DNA of 64,000 nt from BOG-931 sp963781725 (GCA_963781725.1 CAWAGV010000002.1:1674001-1738000); one strand, 5' to 3'; shown: positions 18,255 to 27,043, counted from the first letter of the stretch. The notes: a model not told the origin generated them from the sequence alone. Translations and numbers: made by a program.

Positions 18255-18710
18255 TTACAGCTCTTTGCCGATCATCCGGTCGACCGAGTAATGGCCGCCG
18301 CCGCGCAGTGCGATCGCGAAAAAGACCAGACCCCACAGCAGCGGAAATTCGTAACCGCCCCCTGGCGCCGAAAAGGCGAAGCCGTGCGAATACGAGACAA
18401 AGAACGTGACGCAGAACAGTTCGATGGCGATGGCGGCCGCAAAGAAGCGCGTGAACAGTCCGATAATGATGCAGATGGCGCCGACGGTTTCGAGAAACAT
18501 CGCCGATCCGGCAAACACTTCCGCGGGAAAGAAACCATTTTTGGCCATCGTGCCCACGATGGGTGTGAGTCCGGCATTGAATTTTAGCCAGCCGTGAACG
18601 AACAAAATGCCACCCGCGGCGATACGGATGACCACGTCGGAAAGACCTCTCGTCCGGTCGTAGAACCCGGCGAGACCTGGAAATATAAGTTTGGCTTCTG
18701 CTTGAGCCAT
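18255..18710 (-). CDS. DoxX family membrane protein
   Basis: The 151-residue product has four hydrophobic helices with the DoxX pattern: RIAAGGILFVHGWLKF in the first, ETVGAICIIIGLFTRFFAA in the middle, and a short polar loop before the last (YEFPLLWGLVFFAIALRGGG). DoxX proteins are inner-membrane proteins linked to redox or thiol stress in some bacteria and are otherwise uncharacterised. The ATG at 18710 has GGGGAG 6 bases upstream. The 312 bp between this start and Ku holds no other gene that I can support. Confidence 0.88.
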   Translation of the reverse strand: MAQAEAKLIFPGLAGFYDRTRGLSDVVIRIAAGGILFVHGWLKFNAGLTPIVGTMAKNGFFPAEVFAGSAMFLETVGAICIIIGLFTRFFAAAIAIELFCVTFFVSYSHGFAFSAPGGGYEFPLLWGLVFFAIALRGGGHYSVDRMIGKEL

Positions 18711-19022
18711 CGCACGCTCCCCTTTGGTTTTCATTGCCCAGCGCAACTGGCGGTACTGCGGCGCAGCCGCAGACAATAAACACCGCCGAGGCCGCAGTTT
18801 ATTCTGCCGCCGCCCGACAACCCAACGTCTATTTGCGGTTGCGCTGCACCAGAGGAGGTCAGGGTTGCCATCATCGGTGAAACCGGCGGAATTCGCGGCG
18901 TTTACCGAGGTTAAATTTTCGGACGAAAACGGGAACGGAATGCCGCCTTTTGGCCGGGTAGCGCGTTGACTCCCTGCCGGGATCGAACAGATTCGGCGGT
19001 TTGTTGCGTAGGAGTTCGCGTC

Positions 19023-20018
19023 ATGGCCCCCGGCCGCCCGTACTGGAAGGGATACCTCAAGCTCGCGCTGGTTTCGTGCCCGATCGCGCTTTACACCGGG
19101 ACGTCGTCGACCGAGCGGGTTTCGTTCCGGCAGATCAACAAGAAGACCGGCAACCGGCTGCGCCAGCAGCTCGTCGACGAAGTCACCCGCGAACCGGTCG
19201 AGGGCCAGGACAAGGGCCGCGGCTACGAATACGACAAAGGCGCTTACATCCAGGTCGAGGACGACGAGCTTGATGCCGTCGCCATCGAAAGCAATCACAC
19301 CATCGAGATCGACACCTTCGTGCCGCGCGCGCAGGTCGACGAGCGCTATCTCGACAGTCCCTATTACATCATTCCGGACGATCAGGTCGGCCAGGAGGCG
19401 TTCGCGGTGATCCGCGAGGCGATGCGCGGCAAGGGCATGGCGGCGCTGGCGCGCGTCGTGCTGGCGAAGCGCGAGCGGGTCATCATGCTGCAGCCCTGGG
19501 ACAAGGGCGTGATGGGCACGACGCTGCATTACCCCTACGAAGTTCGCGATGCCGGCGAGTATTTCGACGACCTGCCGAACATCAAGGTCGCGCCCGACAT
19601 GCTGAAGCTCGCCGAGCATATTCTCGAGGGCAAGGAAGCCGATTTCGATCCGTCGCAGTTCGTCGATCACTACGAGGAAGCGGTGGTCGAAATGCTCAAG
19701 CAGAAACAGGCCGGCATCAAACCGCCGAAGGGCAAGGCGGTCGAGCCGCCGCGCAACGTCATCAATCTGTTCGATGCGCTCAAGAAGAGCATTGCCGCCG
19801 ACAAGGGCCAAGCAGTGGGTCATGCAACGGCAGGCAAGGCTAAGGCGCCGCCGGCGAAGCGCGGCAAGAAGCGCATCGAAGGCCAGCGCGAAATGCTGCT
19901 GCCGATTGCCGGCAAGAAGGGCAAAGAAGCTGCGGCCGCAAAAGCGCCTGCGGCAAAAGCCCCTGCTGCCAAAGCTCCCGCGCGCGGTGCGGGTGCACGG
20001 CAGCGAAAGGCCGGCTAA
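19023..20018 (+). CDS. ku: Non-homologous end-joining protein Ku
   Basis: The 331-residue protein contains the bacterial Ku core (WKGYLKLALVSCPIALYTGTS at residue 7, then VSFRQINKKTGNRLRQQLVDE, YEYDKGAYIQVEDDELDAV, and DSPYYIIPDDQVGQEAFAVIREAM). Ku homodimers bind DNA ends and recruit LigD; no ligD lies in the window. The C-terminal 90 residues are a Lys/Ala/Pro-rich tail with three KAPA-type repeats, typical of rhizobial Ku and likely to contact DNA. The start at 19023 fits the family; an ATG-like extension to 18966 does not. A sub-consensus EcfG-like promoter (GAAAC-N16-GTT at 18879-18902) lies upstream. Confidence 0.93.
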   Translation: MAPGRPYWKGYLKLALVSCPIALYTGTSSTERVSFRQINKKTGNRLRQQLVDEVTREPVEGQDKGRGYEYDKGAYIQVEDDELDAVAIESNHTIEIDTFVPRAQVDERYLDSPYYIIPDDQVGQEAFAVIREAMRGKGMAALARVVLAKRERVIMLQPWDKGVMGTTLHYPYEVRDAGEYFDDLPNIKVAPDMLKLAEHILEGKEADFDPSQFVDHYEEAVVEMLKQKQAGIKPPKGKAVEPPRNVINLFDALKKSIAADKGQAVGHATAGKAKAPPAKRGKKRIEGQREMLLPIAGKKGKEAAAAKAPAAKAPAAKAPARGAGARQRKAG

Positions 20019-20028
20019 ACAGCCGGCC
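20009..20028. terminator. Hairpin over the Ku stop codon
   Basis: GGCCGGCT-AAAC-AGCCGGCC is a perfect 8-bp stem with a 4-base loop that contains the Ku TAA codon. No T-run follows, so intrinsic termination would be weak. The convergent DctP gene ends 27 bp further on. Confidence 0.4.
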
Positions 20029-20054
20029 CCAGGCTTACCAGCTGTCTTTCCGTC

Positions 20055-21068
20055 TTACTGAGCGCGTTTCGCAGCGTCAGTGACGATCTTGTAGGCGTCG
20101 CTGAGCGCGGGCTTCTCTTTGGAGATTTCGGCGCCGACGGTCGACATGGACTTCAGCATCTCTGCCTGATCATCGGCCGGCAGGTTGATCAACTCGCCGC
20201 CGTTGTCGGTCCACACCTTGTTTGCTGCGTTGTCGATTTCGATGGCGCGCGGCGTGAAGCTCAGCGCCACGCTTGGGGCATCCTTGTCGACGATCTGCTG
20301 CAAGTCGGCGGGAAGCGTGTCGTACCACTTCTTGCTGATCTCGACGAGATAGAAGATCGCGGCGTGGTTGGTCATGGTGATGTATTTCGCGGCGTCATAG
20401 AAGTGCAGGCCGCTGAGCAACTCGACGCCGGCTACCGAACTGTCGAGCGAGCCTTGCTGGATCGCGGTCATCACGTCGCTCGGCGACATCGCCACCGGGG
20501 TGGTGCCCAATTTCTTGAAAGCAGCCGACTGGAACTCGGATGCAAAAATTCGGATCTTCTTGCCCTTGAAATCGGCGACGTGCCGGATCGCGTTCTTCGA
20601 GATCACTTCCGACGGTTCGGCGTAAGCCACGGCGACGCCGTGCAATCCCTTGTCGGCGCCGAGGCCGAGATAGAATTTCTGCACTTCCGGATCGGCGGCG
20701 ACCTTGTGGCCCTGGGCGACCGACGTGACGAGGCCGGGCGCCGCCAGCACTTCGAAACGTTCGTCGATGCCGACGAAAAATTCCGGCGGGATGATCGCGC
20801 ACTGGATGGCGCCGAACTGGGTGCCTTCGATCTGGCGCGGAATCGAGCCGAGCTGGCTCGCCGGATAAATCTCGACCTTGATGCGGCCGCCGGAGTCTTT
20901 CTCGATGGCGGCGCCGAAGACCTTGGCATACTGATCCAGCGCCGCATTCAGCGTCGGCGTGGTGATCTTCATCGTGAAGGTTTTGTCTTGCGCCTGCGCC
21001 GTTGCAACGGTCAGTGCCAGACCCAGCACGCCTGCAGCGATTGCCAGTTTGCCCTGTGAAAAGCCCAC
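20055..21068 (-). CDS. TRAP transporter solute-binding protein (DctP family)
   Basis: The 337-residue product has a Sec signal peptide (hydrophobic stretch at about 8-26, cleavage near AQAQD) and the DctP fold: ASQLGSIPRQIEGTQFGAIQ near residue 70, the conserved Arg-containing segment KGKKIRIFASEF near 168 and GVELLSGLHFYDAAKYIT near 215. DctP receptors bind carboxylates for tripartite ATP-independent transporters. No dctQ or dctM genes adjoin it, so it is an orphan receptor. The start is GTG, with GGGAGG 5 bases upstream; the nearby ATG is out of frame. Confidence 0.88.
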   Translation of the reverse strand: MGFSQGKLAIAAGVLGLALTVATAQAQDKTFTMKITTPTLNAALDQYAKVFGAAIEKDSGGRIKVEIYPASQLGSIPRQIEGTQFGAIQCAIIPPEFFVGIDERFEVLAAPGLVTSVAQGHKVAADPEVQKFYLGLGADKGLHGVAVAYAEPSEVISKNAIRHVADFKGKKIRIFASEFQSAAFKKLGTTPVAMSPSDVMTAIQQGSLDSSVAGVELLSGLHFYDAAKYITMTNHAAIFYLVEISKKWYDTLPADLQQIVDKDAPSVALSFTPRAIEIDNAANKVWTDNGGELINLPADDQAEMLKSMSTVGAEISKEKPALSDAYKIVTDAAKRAQ

Positions 21069-21168
21069 TTCATCCTCCCTGACCGATCGAATTTGTTTTA
21101 TTAGCTGCGGTTTTTACAGAAGGAGCGGCGGTTGTCCAGATTACGGACTGCCGCAGGATGGCGCGGTT

Positions 21169-22695
21169 TTAATCAGCGCGCAGCAGCGAATGGCCGGTCA
21201 TTTCTTTCGGCTTCGGCAAATCCATCAGCTCGAGCAAAGTCGGCGCGATGTCGGCGAGGCGGCCCTCTGCGACCAGGGCGCGGTTGCGCGCGCCGAGCAG
21301 CACCACCGGCACCGGATTCGTGGTGTGGGCGGTATGCGGCCCGCCGGTGTCGGGGTCGCGCATCATTTCGCAATTGCCGTGATCGGCGGTGACCAGGAGC
21401 GCGCCGCCGGTTTTCTGGATCGCATCGGCAATGCGGCCGAGACTCGCATCCACCGTCTCCACCGCCTTAATCGCCGCCGGCAGGCTGCCGGTGTGGCCGA
21501 CCATGTCGGGATTGGCGAAGTTGAGAATGATCATGTCGTACTTGCCGGAGTTGATCGCTTCGACCGCCTTGTCGGTCAGCTCCGGCGCCGACATTTCCGG
21601 CTGCAGGTCGTAAGTCGCGACCTTGGGCGAGGGCACCATGATGCGGTCCTCGCCGCGATAAGGTTCTTCGTGGCCGCCGTTGAGAAAATAGGTGACGTGC
21701 GGATATTTCTCGGTCTCCGCCATGCGCAGCTGGGTGCGCCCGGCATCGGCGACGACTTCGCCGAGAATGTGCGCGAACGACTGCGGCGGAAAAATCACCT
21801 GCATGAATGTGTCGAGCGCGTCGGAATATTGCGTCATGCCGACGGCGGCGGAAAATTTAACGACGCGCTTGCGCGCAAAGCCGTCAAATTCCGGATCGAG
21901 CATCGCGCCAAGAATCTCGCGCACGCGGTCGGCGCGGAAGTTGAAACAGAGAATGCCGTCGCCGTCCTTCATGCCGGGATAATCGCCGACCACAGCCGGC
22001 ACGATGAACTCATCGAATTTGTTGTTGGCATAGGCATCGGCAACGACAGCCGGCGCGTCGGAGAAGTGCGCGCCGTCCGCTTCGACGATAGCCTTGTAAG
22101 CTTTCTCGACGCGGTCCCAGCGCTTGTCGCGATCCATCGCGTAGTAGCGGCCGCATACGGTCGCGACCGGCACGGATTTCGGCAGCGCCGCCAGCAGCCG
22201 CTTGATGTCGTCGCCGGCGGATTGTGGCGGCGTATCGCGGCCGTCGGTCAGCGCATGAACAAGGGTCGGCACGCCGGCATCGGTCAGGATTTCTGCCAGC
22301 GCCGCGGCGTGGTCCTGATGCGAGTGCACGCCGCCCGGCGATACCAGCCCGAGCAGATGACAGGTGCCGCCGCTGGCTTGCAGTTTTTTGACGAGCGCGG
22401 TGAGCGCCGGCGCCTTGGCAATCTCGCCGCCGGCGATGGCGTTGCCGATCCGCGGCAGGTCCTGCATCACCACGCGGCCGGCGCCGATATTGAGATGGCC
22501 GACTTCGGAGTTGCCCATCTGGCCGTCGGGCAGTCCGACATCGTGACCCGACGTGTGGAGGAAGCCGCGCGGCCCGGCTTGCCACAACCGGTCAAAGGTC
22601 GGCGTTTTGGCCTGCCGCACCGCGTTGTCGGCGTCGTCCTCGCGCCAGCCGAAGCCGTCGAGGATCACCAGCATCACCGGCCGCCGCTGCTGCAT
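21169..22695 (-). CDS. gpmI: 2,3-bisphosphoglycerate-independent phosphoglycerate mutase
   Basis: The 508-residue enzyme interconverts 3- and 2-phosphoglycerate using two Mn ions. It begins RRPVMLVILDGFGWRED, the metal-binding Asp loop, and carries the phosphoserine motif GQMGNSEVGHLNIGAG near residue 60 and TADHGNCEMM ... HTAHTTNPVPVVLL near the C-terminus with further metal ligands. The ATG at 22695 is preferred because AAGGGA lies 7 bases upstream; a GTG at 22716 would add seven residues. It is monocistronic, with a large repeat element upstream. Confidence 0.95.
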   Translation of the reverse strand: MQQRRPVMLVILDGFGWREDDADNAVRQAKTPTFDRLWQAGPRGFLHTSGHDVGLPDGQMGNSEVGHLNIGAGRVVMQDLPRIGNAIAGGEIAKAPALTALVKKLQASGGTCHLLGLVSPGGVHSHQDHAAALAEILTDAGVPTLVHALTDGRDTPPQSAGDDIKRLLAALPKSVPVATVCGRYYAMDRDKRWDRVEKAYKAIVEADGAHFSDAPAVVADAYANNKFDEFIVPAVVGDYPGMKDGDGILCFNFRADRVREILGAMLDPEFDGFARKRVVKFSAAVGMTQYSDALDTFMQVIFPPQSFAHILGEVVADAGRTQLRMAETEKYPHVTYFLNGGHEEPYRGEDRIMVPSPKVATYDLQPEMSAPELTDKAVEAINSGKYDMIILNFANPDMVGHTGSLPAAIKAVETVDASLGRIADAIQKTGGALLVTADHGNCEMMRDPDTGGPHTAHTTNPVPVVLLGARNRALVAEGRLADIAPTLLELMDLPKPKEMTGHSLLRAD

Positions 22696-22767
22696 GTTGC
22701 GATCCCTTCGCTCCACTAACGCGCAAGGGGGTATTTCGGATCGGAAGCAGCGTCAATGCAAACAGAA

Positions 22768-22930
22768 ACCCTCTCCCCGCGTGCGAGGAGAGGGTAGGGT
22801 GAGGGGGCGCTGCAGTTGCCTGAGCGTTGCAAACAAGCCGTTGCACCGCGCGCTTTCGACGAAACTCAGAATCGCGGAGAGGCCCCCTCACCCTCGCTTC
22901 GCTCGACCTCTCCCCGCGCGCGGGGAGAGG
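22768..22930. repeat. Composite palindromic repeat, CCCTCTCCCCGC family
   Basis: The element has a CCCTCTCCCCGC...GGAGAGGG hairpin and GTGAGGGGGC at one end and the mirror parts GCCCCCTCACCC, TCGCTTCGCTCGACC and CCTCTCCCCGCGCGCGGGGAGAGG at the other. The same parts recur at 44277-44490, including the shared internal phrase CAGAATCGCGGAGAGGCCC, and in short form at 39633-39657. It fills the gap between the gpmI start and the Ogt-like gene end. Confidence 0.8.
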
Positions 22931-22933
22931 TAA

Positions 22934-23866
22934 TTACACAGCACCGACGACCTGGCCGGCCTCCCAGCCGAGCATCGCGCGCTTGCGGGTGATGCCCCAG
23001 TGATAACCGGTGACGTCGCCGGATTTGCCGACCACGCGATGGCACGGCACCACGAACGAGACCGGATTTTTGCCGACCGCGGTGCCGACTGCGCGCGATG
23101 CGGTTGGCTTGTCGAGCTTGCCGGCGATGTCGGAATAGGTGACGAGCTTGCCCATCGGGATTTTCAACAGCGTGTCCCAGACCCGGACTTCCCAGTCGGT
23201 GCCGATCAGGACGACGCGGAGCGGCTGCTCGCGCTGCCATTGTTTCGGATCGAAGATACGCCGGGCAATCGCCGAGGTGCGGGCGCTGTCCTCGACGTAA
23301 TTGGCGCGCGGCCAGCGGCCTTTCATGTCGGCCAATGCCGCGCGCTCCTTGCCGTGATCGGCGAAGGCGAGGCCGGCGAGGCCGCGGGCGGTCGCCATCA
23401 CCAGTGCGCTGCCGAACGGCGAAGGGTGAAAGCCGAAATAAACGGTCAGGCCCTCGCCGCCGGTTTTCCATTCGCCGGGCGACATCGCCTCGTGGGTAAC
23501 GAACAGGTCATGCAACCGGCCGGGGCCGGACAGGCCGACCTCATAGGTGGCGTCGAGCACGCTCGCGGAGTCGCGCAGCAACTGCCGCGCGCCGTCGAGC
23601 GTCAGTGCCTGCAAGAACGCTTTCGGCGACAGCCCGGCCCAGCGGCGGAACAGATGATGCAATTCGGTCGGGGTGACGCCGGCGGCCTCGGCGATGGCCT
23701 CGATTTCCGGCTGCTCGCGCCAGTGGCCGCGGATGTGGCCGATCGCCTTGCGCACCACGTCATAGTCGGCGGCGGCGGCGGCGAGCGGCATCGGGTTTTG
23801 CGACATAAGGTTCTGCGGCTTGGTGTTTTGCATACGGTCGGGTGACAACATGGGAGTCTCCATCAT
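22934..23866 (-). CDS. AraC-type DNA-binding / methylated-DNA-protein-cysteine methyltransferase fusion
   Basis: The 310-residue product has an N-terminal AraC-type helix-turn-helix region (about 35-135; IEAIAEAAGVTPTELHHLFRRWAGLSPKAFLQ) and a C-terminal O6-alkylguanine transferase domain with the active-site Cys in VVPCHRVVGKSG near residue 270. It resembles Ada but lacks the N-terminal zinc/methylphosphotriester domain, so the usual Ada activation signal is missing. It should repair O6-methylguanine by suicidal methyl transfer. Two adjacent ATGs (23866, 23863) follow GGGAGA; the second has the better spacing. The 3' end abuts the repeat at 22768-22930. Confidence 0.88.
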   Translation of the reverse strand: MMETPMLSPDRMQNTKPQNLMSQNPMPLAAAAADYDVVRKAIGHIRGHWREQPEIEAIAEAAGVTPTELHHLFRRWAGLSPKAFLQALTLDGARQLLRDSASVLDATYEVGLSGPGRLHDLFVTHEAMSPGEWKTGGEGLTVYFGFHPSPFGSALVMATARGLAGLAFADHGKERAALADMKGRWPRANYVEDSARTSAIARRIFDPKQWQREQPLRVVLIGTDWEVRVWDTLLKIPMGKLVTYSDIAGKLDKPTASRAVGTAVGKNPVSFVVPCHRVVGKSGDVTGYHWGITRKRAMLGWEAGQVVGAV

Positions 23867-23917
23867 TTGTCTCCCATTTAGGCCGCGCGCGCCCGCGTAC
23901 CCACCCGATTTCTGTCT

Positions 23918-24442
23918 CTAATCCAGCACCGTGCGCGTCGGCCCGCGCTTGGCCTCGCCGATGGCGGCGGCGAGCGCCGAGGCGAAATCCTTCTTCTCGT
24001 CGGGGCTGAGGAAACCCGCGATCGACAATCGCCGGCCGCGCGACACCAGGAATAGCCGCTCGATGCCGAACTCCTCATGGACGATGCGGTCGAGCTGCAC
24101 CCAGAGCGGATTGAGCGTCCATTCGCGCACGCCGCCTTTCTGGTTGACCTTGCGCACGGTGAGCTCGGTGGCGGTGACCGTCACTTCCTCGTAAGCGCGC
24201 GCGGCACGGAAGTTGGCGCGGAACGCCCAGTACACCAAGAGCACGTCGAGCCCGAGGAAGCCGAATACCGGCCACGCGCCGAGCAGCAGGAATACCAGCC
24301 CCGAGGCGAAGCTCACGCCGCCGATGCAGAGCATGAAAATCAGGAAGCCGGTCGAGCTCAGCGAGCGGTGCGGGGTGATGACCGCGGAAAAGAGTGCGGG
24401 TTCGGCGGGCACAGCGGTGTTGTGGCTGGCATCGGCGTTCAT
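23918..24442 (-). CDS. DUF2244 domain membrane protein
   Basis: The 174-residue product has a polar N-terminus, two hydrophobic helices (about 30-52 and 56-75; LIFMLCIGGVSFASGLVFLLLG) and a cytoplasmic tail with the DUF2244 pattern (YEEVTVTATELTVRKVN ... WTLNPLWVQLDRI ... VSRGRRLSIAGFLSPDEK). Function unknown. It is divergent from nth, a pairing I recall as common in Rhizobiales. A TTG-started extension to 24469 is possible. On its strand TATAAT lies 7 bases before the ATG, which could mean a leaderless transcript, though no -35 is visible. Confidence 0.8.
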   Translation of the reverse strand: MNADASHNTAVPAEPALFSAVITPHRSLSSTGFLIFMLCIGGVSFASGLVFLLLGAWPVFGFLGLDVLLVYWAFRANFRAARAYEEVTVTATELTVRKVNQKGGVREWTLNPLWVQLDRIVHEEFGIERLFLVSRGRRLSIAGFLSPDEKKDFASALAAAIGEAKRGPTRTVLD

Positions 24443-24468
24443 GACAGTTATTATAGGCGCTCCATCCA

Positions 24469-25317
24469 ATGTCTTCCATGGCGCGCAAAAAATCCAAGCA
24501 ACCTGACAAAACGGCCAAGAAGCAGGCCGGGAAAGCCGCTGCGGCCGGAAAAATCCGGCAGCGTTTGCAGGCGGCGCGCAAGGGGCAAGCTGCGAAGGTC
24601 AAACCGGCCAAGGCGCGGATCAAAGCCGATACCAAGGCGGCGCACGGCGCGTTGCCGCAATGGACGCCGGCCGAGATCGAGGAAGCCTTCCGGCGGCTAG
24701 CCACCGCAGCGCCGACGCCGCGCACCGAACTGGAACACCTCAATCCGTTCACGCTTCTGGTCGCCGTCGTGCTGTCGGCGCAGGCGACCGATGCCGGGGT
24801 CAACAAGGCGACGCCGGCGTTGTTCGCGCTCGCCGACACGCCGGAGAAGATGGCTGGACTTGGCGAGGCGAAAGTCCGCGACCTGATCAAGACCATCGGG
24901 CTGTTCCGCACCAAGGCGAAAAACGTGATCGCGCTGTCGGAGAAACTTGTTGCGGAGCACGGCGGCAAGGTCCCGCACGATCGCGACGCGCTCGAAGCGC
25001 TGCCTGGGGTCGGCCGCAAGACCGCAAATGTCGTTCTCAATGTCGCGTTCGGCGAGCCGACCATCGCGGTCGATACGCATATTTTCCGTGTCGGCAATCG
25101 CACCGGGCTCGCCGTTGGCAAGACACCGTTCGATGTTGAAATGAAGCTCCTCGAAGTGGTGCCGGACAAATATCTCCTGAACGCGCACCACTGGCTGATC
25201 CTGTTCGGCCGCTATACCTGCATCGCGCGGCGGCCATTGTGCGAGAAGTGCATCATCGCCGATCTGTGCAAGTGGCCGGGCAAGACGGTGAACGCGGCTC
25301 CAATTCCGTCATCCTGA
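24469..25317 (+). CDS. nth: Endonuclease III (DNA glycosylase/AP lyase)
   Basis: The 282-residue product carries the helix-hairpin-helix ALPGVGRKTANVVLN with the catalytic Lys, the catalytic Asp in VDTHIFRVGNR, and the [4Fe-4S] ligands C-x6-C-x2-C-x5-C (CIARRPLCEKCIIADLC) near the end. It removes oxidised pyrimidines. The first 60 residues are an extra Lys/Ala-rich tail absent from E. coli Nth. The last codons (PSS, stop) are encoded by the left arm of the inverted repeat at 25306-25404, so the C-terminus was set by that element. Confidence 0.95.
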   Translation: MSSMARKKSKQPDKTAKKQAGKAAAAGKIRQRLQAARKGQAAKVKPAKARIKADTKAAHGALPQWTPAEIEEAFRRLATAAPTPRTELEHLNPFTLLVAVVLSAQATDAGVNKATPALFALADTPEKMAGLGEAKVRDLIKTIGLFRTKAKNVIALSEKLVAEHGGKVPHDRDALEALPGVGRKTANVVLNVAFGEPTIAVDTHIFRVGNRTGLAVGKTPFDVEMKLLEVVPDKYLLNAHHWLILFGRYTCIARRPLCEKCIIADLCKWPGKTVNAAPIPSS

Positions 25318-25404
25318 GGTGGCCGCGACAGCGGCCCTCGAAGGACGACGGCCCGGGCCGTGCATCCTTCGAGGCTCGCTACCGCTCGCACCTCAGGATG
25401 ACGG
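25306..25404. repeat. Inverted repeat CCGTCATCCTGAGG, supplying the stop codons of both flanking genes
   Basis: The 14-bp ends CCGTCATCCTGAGG (25306-25319) and CCTCAGGATGACGG (25391-25404) are perfect inverted repeats, with inner CTCGAAGGA-type half-sites. nth enters from the left and the acyl-CoA synthetase gene from the right; both read CCG-TCA-TCC-TGA and end Pro-Ser-Ser-stop. A second copy lies at 35515-35657. Confidence 0.85.
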
Positions 25405-26916
25405 ATCAGGGCGATCATTTCTCAGCCGCTCTTCCGCCATGCGATGCAGCGCCACGCGGTCGAGCTTGTTGGTCGAAGCCAGCGGCAATTCGTCGACGAA
25501 CCAGACAAAGCGCGGATGCTGATAGGCCGGCGCATTCGCCAGCGCGAATTGCTTGACGCCTTCGGCATCGAGCGCAGGGCCTGACCCATACCCCGCCTTG
25601 CGGATCACAAAAGCAACGGGTTTCTGTCCCTTGATGTCGTCGTCGATCGGCACGACCGCCGCCTGCGCCACGCCGGGATGGCGTTCCAGCATCCGTTCGA
25701 CATCGGCGGGATAAATGTTCTCGCCGCCGGAAACGAACATGTCGTCGGTGCGTCCGACAAAATAGTGGAAGCCATCGGCATCGCGGCGGAACACGTCGCC
25801 GGTGATGTAGAAGCCGTCCGCGGTGATCGGCGGTTTCACGTCGGGCCGATTGTGATAGCCGAGCATCACTGCCGGACATTTCATTTCGAGGACGCCCTGT
25901 TCGGCGTTGCCGTTGTCGCCGTCGACGAGGCGCAGCGACACTTTCGGGTGCGGGTAGCCGACCGAGAGCGTTGGCTGCGGCAAGCCGTTGGGATGCGGGC
26001 CGAACACCACCGGGCCGGCCTCTGTGGTGCCGTAAGCATTGGTCACTTGCGCACGTGGCAACGTCTCGCGCAGCGCCGCCATCAGGCTGGCGCTGACCGG
26101 CGCCGAGCCCATGCGGACAAATTCGACGCTGGTGAGGTCGGCGCGCGCCATCGCCTCGCGCTCGCGCAGTATCATCGCGATCATCGGCGGTACGGCAGTG
26201 AGCCAGGTGCAGCGATAGCGCCCGATGGCGTCGATGTAAGCCTTCGCGGTGAACTGCGGCAGCAGCACGATGGTGGCATGCGCCGCGCAGGCGAGCTTGG
26301 CCAGCGCCAGCGCATTCATGTGATAGAGCGGCGCCGCGATCAGATAGCGATGGCGATCAAGCCCCGGCGCCAGCCGCGTCTCCACCACCCAGATGTGACT
26401 CTGGTGCGAAAGCACGACGCCCTTGGGCGTGCCGGTCGAGCCCGACGTGTAAAGGAACATCGCCGGCTCGTCCTGCTGCGGAACAATCGCAGCAAACGGG
26501 CCGGGATCGAGAAACGCTTCGAAGGCCGCGCCGAATGTCACGCTCGGACTATCGGGCGGACAGTCGCCGGCGCGCGCCGCGTCGCAGAACACGAATTTTG
26601 CGCCGGCGTCGCGAAGAATGAAGTGAATGGTGGCGCGGGGAAATTTGAAGTTGACCGGCACCGCGACAAAGCCGGCGCGCATGATGCCGTAATAGGCCGC
26701 GATGTATTCGGTGCGGTTGGCGGACAGGATGGCGACGCGGTCGCCGCGCTGCAGACCGCGGTTGCTCAGCGCGCGGGCGACGCCGTTGGCCATGGCATCG
26801 AGTTGGGCATAGCTGAATTCGCGCGGACCTTGCTCGCCGCCAAGGTCGATGATCGCGATCTTGTTCAGATCGCGATCACGCCGGATCAGATCGCCGAGAT
26901 TGGTGAAGTCGGGCAT
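25393..26916 (-). CDS. Acyl-CoA synthetase / AMP-dependent ligase
   Basis: The 507-residue product belongs to the ANL superfamily. It shows the ATP/AMP-binding loop MFLYTSGSTGTPKGVVLSHQS (P-loop near residue 160), AYGTTEAGP near 290, YITGDVFRRDADGFHYFVGRTDDM near 385 and NIYPADVERMLERHPGV. The catalytic C-terminal Lys is in STNKLDR near the end. Substrate is not predictable; medium- or aryl-acids are likely. The frame runs on to 27075, but those codons come from the repeat at 26927-27016. The final PSS residues come from the repeat at 25306-25404. Confidence 0.88.
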   Translation of the reverse strand: MPDFTNLGDLIRRDRDLNKIAIIDLGGEQGPREFSYAQLDAMANGVARALSNRGLQRGDRVAILSANRTEYIAAYYGIMRAGFVAVPVNFKFPRATIHFILRDAGAKFVFCDAARAGDCPPDSPSVTFGAAFEAFLDPGPFAAIVPQQDEPAMFLYTSGSTGTPKGVVLSHQSHIWVVETRLAPGLDRHRYLIAAPLYHMNALALAKLACAAHATIVLLPQFTAKAYIDAIGRYRCTWLTAVPPMIAMILREREAMARADLTSVEFVRMGSAPVSASLMAALRETLPRAQVTNAYGTTEAGPVVFGPHPNGLPQPTLSVGYPHPKVSLRLVDGDNGNAEQGVLEMKCPAVMLGYHNRPDVKPPITADGFYITGDVFRRDADGFHYFVGRTDDMFVSGGENIYPADVERMLERHPGVAQAAVVPIDDDIKGQKPVAFVIRKAGYGSGPALDAEGVKQFALANAPAYQHPRFVWFVDELPLASTNKLDRVALHRMAEERLRNDRPDPSS

Positions 26917-26926
26917 TAAGATAAAT

Positions 26927-27016
26927 CCGCTCGTCCCCGCGGAAGCGGGGACCCAGGATGTTTTCCCGAAGCTTAGGTGGCTCACGCTGGATTCCCGCTT
27001 TCGCGGGAATGAGCGG
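26927..27016. repeat. Palindromic repeat, GTCCCCGCGGAAGCGGGGAC family
   Basis: Two small hairpins (CCCCGC-GGAA-GCGGGG and TTCCCGC-TTTC-GCGGGAA) are enclosed by the inverted ends CCGCTC and GAGCGG. This is a common proteobacterial dispersed repeat type whose translation gives the familiar false peptide FPRKRESS. It lies between the acyl-CoA synthetase start and the cytochrome gene end. Confidence 0.8.
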
Positions 27017-27043
27017 AACGGGCCGATGCGCGGGGAACGATGC

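Noticed and set aside
18879..18902. EcfG-type promoter for Ku
   Set aside because: GAAAC-N16-GTT has a mismatch in the key GGAAC element and lies 120 bp upstream; too weak to claim as a feature.
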